DNA from: Marchantia polymorpha subsp. ruderalis
Taxonomy: Eukaryota > Streptophyta > Marchantiopsida > Marchantiales > Marchantiaceae
DNA length: 64,000 nucleotides
Direction: 5' to 3'
Assembly (NCBI GenBank): GCA_037833965.1
Contig: AP031357.1
Location: 18,124,001 to 18,188,000, forward strand
Below the pieces are notes generated by a model. The model saw nothing but the letters and a program-made list of their open reading frames with translations, searched no databases and had not been told where the DNA came from. Position numbers and translations under genes: made by a program. Below, piece after piece: positions 14,266-27,554 of this stretch (position 1 is its first letter; each line of letters opens with the position of its first letter).

Positions 14266-14339
14266 GTGAGGTAACTCCTCACGCTCAATGCTCCTCCACT
14301 AGAATATGAGGTGTTACCTCACACTTGAGTGGAGGAGCA
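14266..14339. repeat. Two interleaved inverted repeats (A-B-A'-B' order)
   Basis: Arm A GTGAGGTAAC (14266-14275) pairs with GTTACCTCAC (14313-14322). Arm B TGCTCCTCCACT (14289-14300) pairs with AGTGGAGGAGCA (14328-14339). The order A, B, A', B' makes the two pairings cross, as in a pseudoknot. A third local hairpin, GTGAGG (14266-14271) with CCTCAC (14277-14282), competes with arm A. No gene is recognised on either side. Confidence 0.8.
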
Positions 14340-17300
14340 GTGGAAGAAAACCTTCGACCGTATCACATCATCCAATTCAGGATTCTCTTTCTTCTTTGTT
14401 AGAGGGTCGTTCCTGACCGCAGCTATCCCACATTACTTCTTACATAAGAATTGATGTGACGGGGTCGAACATCGGGGAGGATGTTTCTGCTCTATACAGT
14501 GTCCCAATTCATACCTGTCCAACAAGAAAACAGTTAAAAACGATGCCTCAGCATAACCTGATTTGCAACAGAGTCCTACTTCCTTTGGAAATTCAGATTT
14601 AACCCAATCCCACTCCCTTGCTCATAATGAATCTTTTATAGAAAATTTGTCAAGCTTCTTGGTTCGCAATTTGAACTGTAAACGTAATCAAATGTCCACT
14701 CGGTTCGAGAACAGGAACCACATGCTGGATCAACCTGTCAACCTGCTCGTGAAGTTGCAACAGGAGTAATCTGGATCGCCCACTTCTTCAACAAGACGTG
14801 GTATCGAAACACTAGGCGTATAATGGAGAGATCGTGTAAGTGTCTACCTGAAATAAAGTATTTCATTGCATACGAAGCTTTGCATCCTATGCAATAGCCA
14901 GGATTTAGATTGAGTCCAAATAAGATTGATTCTGGGTCCTGATATCAATTTTAATTTACAGGTCAATATCTATAATAATATCTATTATAAATGTATAATA
15001 TCTAGAGCTTTGTCTTCCAGTTATGACTTTCATTTCCCTTTGCTTTTCTATTCTAGTTCATGGACAATCCCAGGTCTCTGTCCACCTTTTTCTTCCTGAG
15101 TTGCACAGATTCATCACTTTAGATTGTTCTGTCGCTTCTGAATGAAGAACAAGAGATTCTTATGGCATCAAGTACTGTATCGCTCTGAAAATAGTTTTGG
15201 CCATCTTATCTTCCGGCACGCCGTCATCAGATATTTTGGATTTAATTAATTCTTTGAAAAGGTTCGGTGCTGCACCGCATGGAAAACTATCAGGATTGGC
15301 GAAATATCTGGATGATGTGTCCGATTATGTGATACCTTCATTCTGTCAACATCGAGCAGCCATGTTCAATTGGATTCATTCCTCCGAGTGGTGGGGTGAA
15401 ATTGGCGCTTTGAAGCACTGACTTTAGATTCGATTCTTTGTCACTGGATTGAGATCGCCTTTCAAACCTTGAAGCGTAAGGAGGAGACCTCGATTGCGCC
15501 TACGGTTTCAACTTGCTAGGCTTTCAAACTAGTAAGGAGTTCGTAAGATTTTCTTATGTGAGACATGAATGCGTGCAGCGATGATATTGAAGTCGCCAAT
15601 ATCTTAGCACCTTGCAATCAATCCTGTAGATTGAAGATCAATAAGATAACGAAGTTACGCCAATTATGCCTAACTTACATTTCTTTGTCCAACGAGTTCT
15701 TATATGGAGGGTTTGTTACGATTCCCTCTAGCACTATACTACATGGAATGTAGTAAAGATTTAGGGAAAAATTGCTTCCATCGGTTTTGTCCCTGTCTCT
15801 GTATACACTCTTTGTTGCTGACTTACCTCCCAGATGGAACGGATTTCATAATTGAAAGGATATATCAAATGGAAGCAAGAACAAAGTTGAAATAGATTCA
15901 GAATCAATAAATGCAAGAACAGATTACAATAACTGTTGAAGAGTGATAGAAAATATCCCAAGATTCTCTATATATACTCCAATCAAGCCAAATTACTTCT
16001 AGGACGTATTAGGACTCCGAAATTGGAAAAAAATATCTCTAACAAAGTCACCACCATCGCTAGTAGGACATAGCATCAAGTTGGAAAAGAGAAAAGGAAA
16101 GATAATATTTCGAAATTGGAAGTTAGTTGTGTATTTCACAAAAAAGAGTGTCACATCCCGTAACACTCTTTTACTCAATATCACATCTATGTTGTGGATC
16201 ATATACATATTTTATTCCATCTTATCCAAACTCATCCTCACTAAAGCCAAAAAAAGAAACACTTTTGGATTTGGAATATATACTATTCATGTTTCCATTA
16301 TTAAACGCAGATGATACAAAACCAAAGACCTTTACATGTGATAATTTAATCTATTTTATACAGTACTTTGCTCTTTGCTCTTTACTTTGCTCTTTTCTCC
16401 TATGAACTCTAGTTGTAAAATTGAAAAGTCTGATTATGCATCCAATTGTCTCCATCGATACTTCTCAATAACCATTATATTAAAACGAATATCAAATTTT
16501 AAATCTTTGCCTTCTGACGAGATAAAGATCTGTGAAGTACCTCTAAAACTTTATGACGCGCAAAACTTTATACTTTATGGTATAGCAAACGTGTCGTATA
16601 AATTTCAATTCCTCTCAATCGGATTATATTGTAAAGAATTCACTCAGATGTTGAGCTACTTACGTGATTTCCGTCATCCGCAAATTGAGAAACCACCTCA
16701 TCAAATGAAATTGGTTAAAGGTCGATGACTTTTCATACATTCAAAGTTTTGAAAATCATATCACAATTATTTTGTATCTAGTCTATAAATAAAAAAATAC
16801 AGATGTATGAGGTTTTATATATATAATGCAACATCAGTTCTGTATTTGCTTTATTGTTACGAGATAATTACTTGATGGTACCTATCCCGAACGAAAAACA
16901 TTTGACTAGACCCATACTTTTTATTTTACCCGATGGGACCATTCCGACAGCCCACCGTCACCAATGTTACTCTTGGAGTTCTCGTAACGCCTGTGTTTTT
17001 GTACCGTGTGTTTTCGATTTCAAAACTAGTTCTCGACATAGTTATAGTTTAGTTTTAGCAAAATTTGTGATTGGTTTGTTTTATATAACGTAATGATCAA
17101 GTCAGTGTAAAAAAATTATTTTCCAACCCCCACTTTCCGATTGACTAAAGACTGTCCATGTTCTGAATCATGCTCAAATCAATCTTAGACGAGTCCAGGA
17201 GTTGTGTCAACAAGGGCCTATCCCCATTCCGAGATCCCTTCTACTACCAACTAAAATCTATCATTTAACTCTCAATACAAGAACTCGCTGGTGAGGGTGG

Positions 17301-17913
17301 AGTGCATGCATTGGGTGGTCCAATGAATAGTTTAGGGTCTTGTCAAGTGTTTTACGTTACGGATGGGTACCATAGATTAATTTCCTCTTATTGATACACA
17401 AGTGAAACATTTCATCTGAAACGAGGGAGTACTTAACGAGGCAGAGTTTCAATGAGTATGGGGTTGCGATCTTGCATTGATCACCAATATCGTTCGATGA
17501 AATTGAAGATGAATCACCAATTTCACAAGGTCGTTCTGTAAGAAGAAACTACCTCGATGTTTTTCTCGATTCCTGTGCGCCAAGAGTCGTGCACGTAGTT
17601 GACACAATTAATGACAGAAAAGGGAGATAAGAAATACTATGATACAATGATGTATGTACTTGCGATACATAGAACAGAATTTCCAATTTATCAAATTCTC
17701 CCGCTTTCTCCCGATGGTATGAAACCAAAAAAAATTTCAAAGTTAAAATTAATATGTGCGAAATCATATTAATATATATTTATTTTAATTTTTTGGTGAA
17801 AAAACTCTTCTATCATTTGTAATCATAATCCTCGGAGCTTCATGCTATGTACTGGTTTTATATTTGCGCTCTGAAGTCGATTCTACATAGGGGTCGAAAT
17901 CATCAAGACTTGG

Positions 17914-19374
<1,461 letters not shown>

Positions 19375-19950
19375 TTTTGCTTATCACCCGAATGACAATG
19401 ATTCTAATCTGCCGAGTGAAACTCGCTCTCAGACCGCTGGGCCGAGATGCGGGTGATGAACAATTGGCAACTCCAAGACTTTATAGGTGGACTTGAAAAG
19501 TACAACGAGTGGTGATTATAGCAATTTTTCATGTTATAATTTTTCTGCATGATGATGAATGTACATATGCTCCAGTCGTGCAGCTTCACCGATCATTTGC
19601 AGAATGATGCAATCTTCAGAGCTTATTACCCAAGTCTTGATCTCTGATCTTACATTCACAAACATGTGATTGCAACAAGCAATGCTTGAATGTACTTGAC
19701 ACGGACATACATATGGAATAGAAAAGTCTAAAACTCGTGTAGGAATCCATGACGTAACGCGAAGACAATCGGTCAAACGGAAAAGTAATCCGTTTTGAAG
19801 GTGAATTAAATATTCTCACAAGCTTTTTATAGTAATTGGCACTAACTAGCTTAAGTTATAGTTAGCTTAACTAGCTTAAGGGCCATATGCAGTGGTTTCT
19901 CCCAGCATTTTGAATTTCCTGCCAGCGGAAGTGACAGGAAAGTTGATTCT
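19375..19950 (-). repeat. Duplicated upstream region of peroxidase copy 1
   Basis: Read on the minus strand, this block matches the sequence upstream of copy 2 (about 20740-21210) and, more weakly, copy 3 (about 24415-25179). The homology therefore covers promoter as well as gene. The segment ACCTATAAAGTC (minus strand, near 19480) is a good TATA box. A frame of about 60 codons (19404-19589) also exists in copy 2 and is probably conserved only because the DNA was duplicated. Confidence 0.8.
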
Positions 19951-20460
19951 ACTATGACGGATTCGAACTATTTACGTCAGAGGGTATGAAACAATAAAGC
20001 ATTCCAAGAGTCATAAAATAACGTGATTGATTTATATCGATAATAGTAGTCCTCTCTATAGCTATGGAAAGAATCTGTGAACATTAGAATACACAATTAC
20101 CTTGACTGTTTATACGATAAGCCCTCCCCCACAAGGTGAATTCGTTTGTTCCAGAAACGAAAGCAAATTTGTTCCATTTGTTCCAGCTGGAAATTCTGCA
20201 AGCTCGAAGCAATCTGCACGCCTCATTATCATAAATTTTAATTTTGAAATTATAAGGCTGTGATGTTGATCAGTGCCTGTGGAATGCATATAATGCTGAA
20301 ATGCCAATGAGGTCGTGATCACATTTGTAATAATAGTTATCACACTAAAAGGGAGGAAAACCCAGAAATAGAAGAAAATATATTTTCGTCTTTGCTTAAA
20401 AGTCAACGAAATTCGTTTTTAAGTCCTCTGACTAGCACCAAGTCGCAGACAAACCAAATC

Positions 20461-20532
20461 CGATGACTCTGTGACGAATGTGATTGCGATCTCATCCGAT
20501 GACTCTGTGACGAATGTGATCGCGATCTCATC
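20461..20532. repeat. 36-bp tandem duplication
   Basis: Two adjacent 36-bp units (20461-20496 and 20497-20532) begin CGATGACTCTGTGACGAATG and differ at a single base (ATTGCG versus ATCGCG). They lie between the divergently oriented peroxidase copies 1 and 2. Confidence 0.9.
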
Positions 20533-20739
20533 GGCATTTCTCTGTGTGAGCATAAAGGCACTAATCAACTTCGCAGTCTTCTAACATATTTAATTAAAAT
20601 CTATGATCATGAGGCGTGCATATTGCTTCGATGTTGCGTCAAGCATCATTCCACGCAATCTGCACGCCATGTTAGCAATTTTTGTCCATCCATGTAACAC
20701 TCAATGTGTCTTCTCATGCTTTTTGCTATATTAATTTAG

Positions 20740-21210
20740 TTAGTGCCCATTACTATAGAAAACTTGTGAGAATATTTTATTAACCTTCCAAACGGAATAC
20801 TTTCCCGTATGACCGATTGTCTCCGCGTTACGTCCTGGATTCCTACACGAGTTTTAGACTTTTCTATTCCATATGTAAGTCCGTGTCAAGTACATTTGAG
20901 CATTACTTGTTGCAATCACATGTTTGTGACGTAAGATCAGAGATCAAGACTTGGGTAATAAGCTCTGAAGATTTGCATCATTCTGCAAATGATCGGTGAA
21001 GCTGCACGACTGGAGCATATGTACATTCATCATCATGCAGAAAAGTTATAATATGGAAAATTGCTATAATCACCACTCGTTGTACTTTTCAAGTCCACCT
21101 ATTAAGTCTTGGAGTTGCCAATTGTTCATAACCCGTATCTCGGCCCAACAATCTGAGAGCGAGTTCCACTCAGCAGATTAGAATCATTGTCATTCGGGTG
21201 ATGAGCAAAA
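20740..21210 (+). promoter_or_regulatory. Promoter region of the intact peroxidase copy 2
   Basis: This corresponds to the block upstream of copy 1, inverted. At the place where copy 1 has the TATA box CCTATAAAG, this copy has CCTATTAAG (about 21097-21106), roughly 110 bp before the ATG. Copy 3 has CCCATAAAG. If this is the core promoter, the intact gene has the weaker TATA element. The assignment is inferred from position and alignment only. Confidence 0.4.
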
Positions 21211-22766
21211 ATGACTTTCAACAGCCTTAGCATTCATCTTCTTCCAGTTTTTGTTTTCGTATTGTCCACGGTTGGAGTGGATGCTGGAGCTGCTAATCCC
21301 AGCTACGGTTTACAAGATGACTACTATCGTCATTCATGCCCAAGTGCCGAGTCAGTGGTGAGGAGAGTTGTGATGGGGAATGTCACCGTTGTCGACAATC
21401 GGAAGTTTGCTGCGGGCCTCCTACGTCTATCATTTCACGATTGCTTCGTCGAGGTGAGTACCTCGAAACCAGCATCAGGTTGCAGTTGCATGTCATCTGC
21501 ATCTAGTATACATCTGCAGCCTTGCACGGTAAACTCTATGATCGGTCACAAGAAAGTCAGTTCACTGCAAGTTTAATCGCCTTGAGTTCGAGAAGCCAAT
21601 AGGATGGGATGGACATTGAGACTTGGTTTCCAAAACAGTTACTTTAAGCTCGAGAGTGTGTGTGTGCATTATTTGGCAGGGCTGCGACGCATCCGTTCTT
21701 CTGTATGGTCCCGGCACAGAGAAGACTGCACCTGTTAATAAGTTCCTCCAAAGTTTAGAGATCCTTGATAAAGCCAAGCAAGAGCTGGAGAAGATCTGCC
21801 CTGGCGTGGTGTCGTGCGCCGACATCTTGCAGTATGCAGCTCGCGATGGCGTCATCGCCGTAAGAGCATACTCATTCGGCCTTTGCCTGAGTAGCTGCTA
21901 CATGGAACTCAAACTTGACTACCTTCATTTCCATGAGCTTAAATTTTAGCAAAATTGCACTAAATCTGACATCTAACTGAAGGGGCTCTAAATAGGAGTT
22001 GCCCTCCGCTCTTGCCCTCGAAGACAATTCAGAACTCATATTCAGATTTTTGCAACTGGTGTTGCAGCTCAACGGCTCAAGCTGGAAGGTGCAAGGAGGA
22101 CGGAGAGATGGCCGTGTGTCAAGGGCTGAATCCGCCGAAAAAGAAATCCCTTCACAAGATTTTGACTTGGATGGATTGACTGCATCGTTCAAAAGAAAGG
22201 GACTTTCCAGGGATCAAATGGTCATTCTTTCAGGTACAAGCACTTGGATCATTCTGATTAGCTGCTTCAGGAGACACCTCTACTTACAACCAAATTCTGC
22301 ATTACGCTTGAGGGTTTCTATAATGAAATTCATAAATGATGTTGTCTATATTGAACCAGGAGCACATACTTCAGCGGCCGGCCACTGCGAGAACCTCGTT
22401 AGAAGACTTTACAATTTCAATTCGACTCATGCCACTGATCCGTCGATTCCTGCTGCTTATGCGGCCGAGCTGAAGGCCACATGTCCCCGAAAGACATTTA
22501 ACGACACTGTCTTTATCACAATGGATGCGGTCTCAGCATTCTTCGACGCCGGATATTATGTGACTCTCGAAGAGCACAAGGGGGTGTTCACTTCGGATCA
22601 GATTCTGTTCGACGATCATCGTACTCGGCCTCTGGTGAAAACTTTGACTGACTACAAACTGTTCGAGAAGAAATTCCACCAAGCTATGCGCGCTATGGCT
22701 GCAATCGGAGTCAAATTGTATGATGGAGAAATTCGAAAAGACTGTCGCTTTATAAATTCGTACTGA
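21211..22766 (+). CDS. PRX: Class III secretory peroxidase (copy 2, intact)
   Basis: Exons 21211-21453, 21680-21859, 22068-22233 and 22360-22766 join in frame to give 331 residues, the usual length. Residues 1 to about 24 form a hydrophobic signal peptide, so the enzyme is expected in the apoplast or cell wall. The distal site [12 protein letters not shown] carries the catalytic Arg and His. GCDASVLL follows across intron 1, and the proximal haem-ligand His lies in [12 protein letters not shown], split by intron 3. All eight structural cysteines of the class are visible (HSCP, HDCF, GCDA, ICPG, SCAD, GHCE, TCPR, KDCR). The enzyme uses hydrogen peroxide to oxidise phenolics and other donors, in wall cross-linking and stress responses. 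Potential N-glycosylation sites include NVT and NST. Copies 1 and 3 are decayed relatives. Confidence 0.95.
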
Positions 22767-24414
22767 CCAAGTACTCCTCTTACGGCCCCTTTGTAGTTTT
22801 GACTTCAGAGCTCCAGTTCAAAACCACGGCGTATCGTGAAGCACCGAGTATTGTGAGTTGGAATGAAAAGCGTTGCAATTTGTAAACAAAATAATATGTA
22901 GTTATACTAATTAAACAATAAAAGTATCTTCTTCAAAATTCCCGGATGAAGATTTCTATATGCAAATACTGAGATTTTATCTTTAATTTTTATATTTAAT
23001 TCATATTCACAAATAAAGTCTAACTCAACAAACAATACAGTATATCAACGCTTTAGATAAGGTAGATATCGAGAGGGCGAAAGTAGATAAATCCAAAAAT
23101 ATATTATTTTTTATAATTTTCAGTTAAATTTATATGTAAATGTGAAAAAAATTGAGATTCTTAGATCAATAATTTTTTTCAACTCGTAAGTTTGAATTTC
23201 TACAACTTCATATACAATCTATTTCAATCAATATTGAAGCAAATAACTTAAAAAAATGCTTCAAAATTTGTTTTATATTGCGTACAGCCGAATCTAATCA
23301 TCAAGCCCTTACAAAGATGAAAAAATGGTTGTAGAATAATTTTTAATGTAAATCATACTTTATTATCTAAAATCTTAACGATTGATCATATTATTCTTGC
23401 TGTTGCAAATGTTGTTGTGTAACAACACGATTACTAGACAAAACAACTAAAGAGCAACAGCATTGATGAACCATGTGACTTATTACAATTACTACAAAGT
23501 TATTGAAGTAATGCAAAATGTTGGTATGAAAAAAACTGAAAGTGGTGTAAAAAAAAACTTGAACAAAGTGAACCTTGGTATAAAAATGTTAATATGAAAA
23601 TTTTCAAAATAGTATGAATATGTTGGACCAACATATTCATATTTTTGTACCAACTCTGTTGGTACAAAAATATCCAAACTGATATGATATTGCTTCTAAG
23701 ATTATGTCTAAGACAAGGAAAATTTAATGATACTAAGACATCAAAAGTCATGACAGTATATCAATAGTATGACATCTGAACTAATTCTCATTTGGATTTA
23801 TCTTATATGATTTTTAACTAATGAATCATGAAATTAAAAGTGTGATGTTTTTTTATATCCATATTCAAAAATTTTCTTACAATCTTACTCTAACATTGAT
23901 TATCAAATGTAGTTTTAAAAATAAATCTTTCATTATGAAAACAATTCGAACAATAATATTTTATTTTATTTTACTTGATGGATAGTAAATCTTAATTTTA
24001 CATTTAATGATTTTAGAAATGACCTTGGTATTTAATGGTCATGTTTCATACTATTCCTTTTTTATTTTTTTATTTTAGGTATCATATTATGAATTTTGAG
24101 TCAGGTGGAGTGGATGTCACTATGACTTTGAGTGGATTACGGTTGCCACTGTGATACACTTTCAAATTAGATGTATAGATTATGATCATCACCTTGTTTC
24201 ATAGAAAAGGTGATCCCAGGTTTAGCGGGAGTACTTATTAACAGTCAATGTAATCATACATTGTCGTTTTGACAAATGCTTTCTATTGCTTTAGAGAGAA
24301 CTCTGACTACTGTTTTCCATAGAAATCAATCACACTACTTCATGACTATTGGTATGCTCTGTTGTTTATACACGTTATAACGTAAACAGTTCGAACACGT
24401 TAATCTACCATCAA
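22767..24414. other. Peroxidase 3' UTR and AT-rich spacer
   Basis: The first 100 bp or so (CCCCTTTGTAGTTTTGACTT near 22786) are conserved in the other peroxidase copies and form the 3' UTR. From about 22880 the sequence is very AT-rich with no gene. A pair of adjoining hairpins lies at 23614-23673. Confidence 0.6.
23614..23673. repeat. Two adjoining perfect hairpins
   Basis: ATGAATATGTTGG (23614-23626) pairs with CCAACATATTCAT (23628-23640) across one base. Sharing two bases with it, ATATTTTTGTACCAAC (23639-23654) pairs with GTTGGTACAAAAATAT (23658-23673) across three bases. Confidence 0.9.
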
Positions 24415-25179
24415 CCTTCGTAGCACTTCCACTAGCAGCAACTCCAGAATGTTCGTAGAAACCACTGCATATGGCCCTTGCTGGCAGTCCGGTAATCATT
24501 GATATATTCCCCTACTGGGGCGAAGCGCCATGATAGCAGAATTTTTTTCCGATCCATGTGATACTAGATGGGTCTTCTCATCCTTTTCGCTGTATTATCT
24601 TAGTGCTCGTTACTGTAAAACATATATGTCGGTCGTCAAAGATCTCACGAGCGGCCGAGTGCCAGCTTCGCCATAGAAACTCCGATCTGAAGTTGACAGA
24701 TCCACAGGGATCTTGGAGATTCGACATGTCGAATCGTGAGAATACTGAAGAACATTCAGAACGGAATACTTTTCTGTTTCACCAATTGTCACGGCGTTAC
24801 GTCCTGCATTTCAGCACGAGTTCTAATTCTTGTATTCCAGATATATGTCGGTGTCAAGTACATCCAAGCCTTCCTTCTTGCAACAACACATTTGATTGCA
24901 ATATCAGAGCTCAAAAGCTGGCTATTAACCTCTGAAGAGCGCATTATTTTACTGCACATGATCAGTGAAACTGCAAGACTAGAGAATATGTACATTCATC
25001 ATCATGAAATAGTTATAAAATGGAATATTATTATAATCACCTCTCGTAATTTTCAAAGCCTCCCATAAAGTCTTGCAGTCGCCATGTGTTTGTCACCCTC
25101 ATGCCAGCTCAATGGTCTGAGAGCGAGTTCCACTCAGCAAATAGAATCATCCTCATTCCGGTGGGAAACACCAGAAAGC
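24415..25179 (+). repeat. Duplicated upstream region of peroxidase copy 3
   Basis: This is a diverged copy of the blocks upstream of peroxidase copies 1 and 2. It shares CCACTGCATATGGCCCTT-type sequence (24463-24480) with the copy 1 flank (complement near 19880), ACGAGTTCTAATTCTTGTAT near 24815, and the CATAAAGTCTTG core element near 25063. Confidence 0.7.
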
Positions 25180-26621
25180 ATGGCTTTTACCTAACTTACC
25201 ATTCATCTTCTTCCAGTTTTTGTTTTCCTCTTGTCGTCAGTCAGAGTGGATGCCGGCGCTGCAAAACCCCACTATCGATTACAAGATGACTACTATCGTC
25301 ATTCATGCCCGAGTGCCGAGTCAGTGGTGAGAGAGTTGTGCGTGCGAATGTCAGTGATCCCAGCCGTCGCATCCATTTGAGGTTTGCTGCGGGCCTCCTA
25401 CGTCTGTCATTTCACGATTGCTTCGTCGAGGTGAGTACCTCGAAACCAGCATCACGTTGCAGTTCCATGTCATCTGCATCTAGTATACATCTGCAGCCTT
25501 GCACGGTAAATTCTATGATCGGTCACAAGAAAGTCAGTTCACTGCAAGTTTAATCGCCTTGAGTTCAAGAAGCCAATTGGGTCGGGTGGACATTGAGACT
25601 TGGTTTCACATGCTACAGCTACTTTAAGCTCGAGAGTGCGTGTCTGTGCATCATTTGGCAGGGCTGCGACGCATCCGTTCTTCTGAATGGTCCTGGCACA
25701 GAGAAGGCTGCAGCTGTTAATAAGTTACTCAAAAGTTTCGAGATCATTGATAAGGCCAAGCAAGAGCTGGAGACCGTCTGCCCTGGCGTGGTGTCATGCT
25801 CCGATATCTTGCAGTACGCAGCTCGCTACAGCGTCGTCGCGAGCTGCGTACTGCAAGAGCAGACTCCTGGGCCTTCGACTGCGTAGCTGCTACATTGAAC
25901 TTGAACTTGACTACCTTCATTTCCATGAGCTCAAATTTTAGCACAATGCACTGAATGTCACATCAATTCAAGGCGCTCTTAACAGGAATTGAAGAGAATT
26001 CAGAACTTATCTTCAGATTCTTGCAACTGGTGTTGCAGCTCAACGGCTCAAGCTGGAACGTGCAAGGAGGACGGAGAGATGGCCTTGTGTCAAGGGCTGA
26101 ATCCGCCGAACAAGAAATCACTTCACAAAATCTGGACTTGGATGGATTGCCTGCATCTTTCAACAGAAAGGGACATTCCAGGGATCAGATGGTCATTCTT
26201 TCAGATACATACACCTCAATCATTCTCACTGCAAGGACCTGCAGTATGCTGGTGGGTGTCTGTCATGAGCCTCAAGGATGATGTTGTATGTGTTTCACCA
26301 GGATCACATACTTCGGCAGTCGGCCACTGGGACGCCCTTGTTACACGACTTTACAATTTCAATTCGACTCATGCCACGGATCCGTCCGTCGATCCCTGCT
26401 GCGTATGCGGCCCAGCTGAAGGCCTTCTGTCCCCGAAAGACCTTCAATGACACGGTCATTGTCCAGTTGGATGTGGTCTCACCATTGTTCGAAGCCGGAT
26501 ATTATGTGATTCTCACACAACGCAAGGGAGTGTTCTCTTCGGATCAGATTTTGTTTGACGATCCTCGTACTCGGCCCCTGGTGAAATCTTTGACGGACAA
26601 CAAACTGTTTCAAACGGAACT
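25180..26621 (+). pseudogene. Class III peroxidase pseudogene (copy 3), interrupted in exon 4
   Basis: It is co-linear with copy 2 but broken many times. Codon 5 is TAA. One G is missing in GTGGTGAGAGAG, and a TGA precedes the distal site, although [12 protein letters not shown] itself survives. Exon 2 is open ([15 protein letters not shown]) but its donor is gone, replaced by a reverse-complemented copy of the exon end (25808-25857). The exon-3 donor changed from CAG|GTAC to CAG|ATAC at about 26203. The proximal site keeps the His but reads GHWDA, so a disulphide Cys is now Trp. About 4 extra bases (CCGTCCGTCGAT) shift frame near 26387. Similarity stops abruptly at about 26621 after NKLFQTE, and the expected C-terminus and 3' UTR are found again only at 30758-30870. 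Confidence 0.9.
25808..25857. repeat. 19-bp perfect inverted repeat replacing a splice donor
   Basis: The end of peroxidase copy 3 exon 2, CTTGCAGTACGCAGCTCGC (25808-25826), is repeated as its exact reverse complement at 25839-25857, with a 12-nt spacer. Copies 1 and 2 have CGTAAGAGCAT at this point, including the donor GTAAGA. Only copy 3 has the inverted arm. Confidence 0.95.
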
Positions 26622-26648
26622 CAGCAGCTCATTTCATGTGCTGCTGAG
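26620..26648. repeat. 9-bp hairpin at the peroxidase break point
   Basis: CTCAGCAGC (26620-26628) pairs with GCTGCTGAG (26640-26648) over an 11-nt loop. It sits exactly where similarity to the peroxidase family ends. Confidence 0.8.
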
Positions 26649-26799
26649 AATAACATCGGAAACTCAAACAGTTATGTTTTGATCATTTTGAATATATACA
26701 AGTCCTACAAACATGAGAAGTTTTTACATCGGATTTTATCTGCCCACTCTCTGCTTTGATTTAGCCTAGGCTGCCATCGTCTTACACTCTCATTCGATT

Positions 26800-26842
26800 C
26801 CGCCACTTTCTCTCCTTTGAACTCCAGGAGAGAAAGTGGCGG
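26800..26842. repeat. 17-bp perfect inverted repeat
   Basis: CCGCCACTTTCTCTCCT (26800-26816) is followed, after nine bases, by its exact reverse complement (26826-26842). It lies just beyond the 3' end of the damaged F-box frame. Confidence 0.95.
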
Positions 26843-27554
26843 CTGTAGAAGGTCGGGAAAGAAAGATTGCAAAACGAATGTAGAACTGATATGAAAGATC
26901 AGTTCCAGATTCGTTCTCCCCCGACCTCTGTTGGAATATATCTCGCTCGTTATAACATTCTCCATCGTCATTCGATACATGGACGTGGAGGACCACCTCC
27001 ATGCTTCGAAGACGGAGAATTTCCACCACTGCATGAATACTCAACTCGGAGGAGAGGAGTGTCGATCATCATACGCTCTTTTTGAAGCCTCCTCTTGAAG
27101 GCGATGATGATCTTCCACCACCAAGACTCAAGACTACCGTCGTATTGTAATTGTATTGACACGACTCGGACATGGAGAAATGATACTCCAGATAAATTAG
27201 AGCTTGATCCTTCGCCTGATACCTCAGCGCGTGGGGCGCGTGGGTAACCAGGGTGCCCATGGAGACGCCTGCCCAGCGAAAGAGCCCAGCATCGCATTCA
27301 GAAAATTGAATGGTGACCTCCGCGGCGATTGGACAAGCCGAGGGAAGAGCTGCATTGAGCAGAGCGAGCACCGAGCAGAAGCACGGGGGAAACGGGAGGC
27401 AGGACTCGAAAAGGCAAGAGCTGCCGACCATGCGGCCCCCCTTGGTGTGCACGAGCTTAATGGACTTGAGCGTCTTCTTCTCCATCACGGACCAAGTGAC
27501 TTCGAAGTTGCAGATTTGGGCCTTGGTCCACATCCTCTGGGCGTACCTGGACTC

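Larger units (their letters stand above)
9187..17913. other. Gene-poor spacer with fold-back repeats
   Basis: This contains the 3' flank of the transporter, then about 8.5 kb in which no domain-bearing frame was found. Frames such as 10188-10400, 11158-11550, 12655-12933 and 13198-13515 are short, unsupported by splice structure and unlike known families. From about 14800 the sequence is strongly AT-rich. Two notable inverted structures (11213-11250, 14266-14339) are listed separately. Confidence 0.5.

Noticed and set aside
19404-21181. A 61-codon frame conserved between the two inverted peroxidase upstream regions
   Set aside because: Conservation is explained by DNA duplication. The frame covers the TATA element and has no recognisable features.
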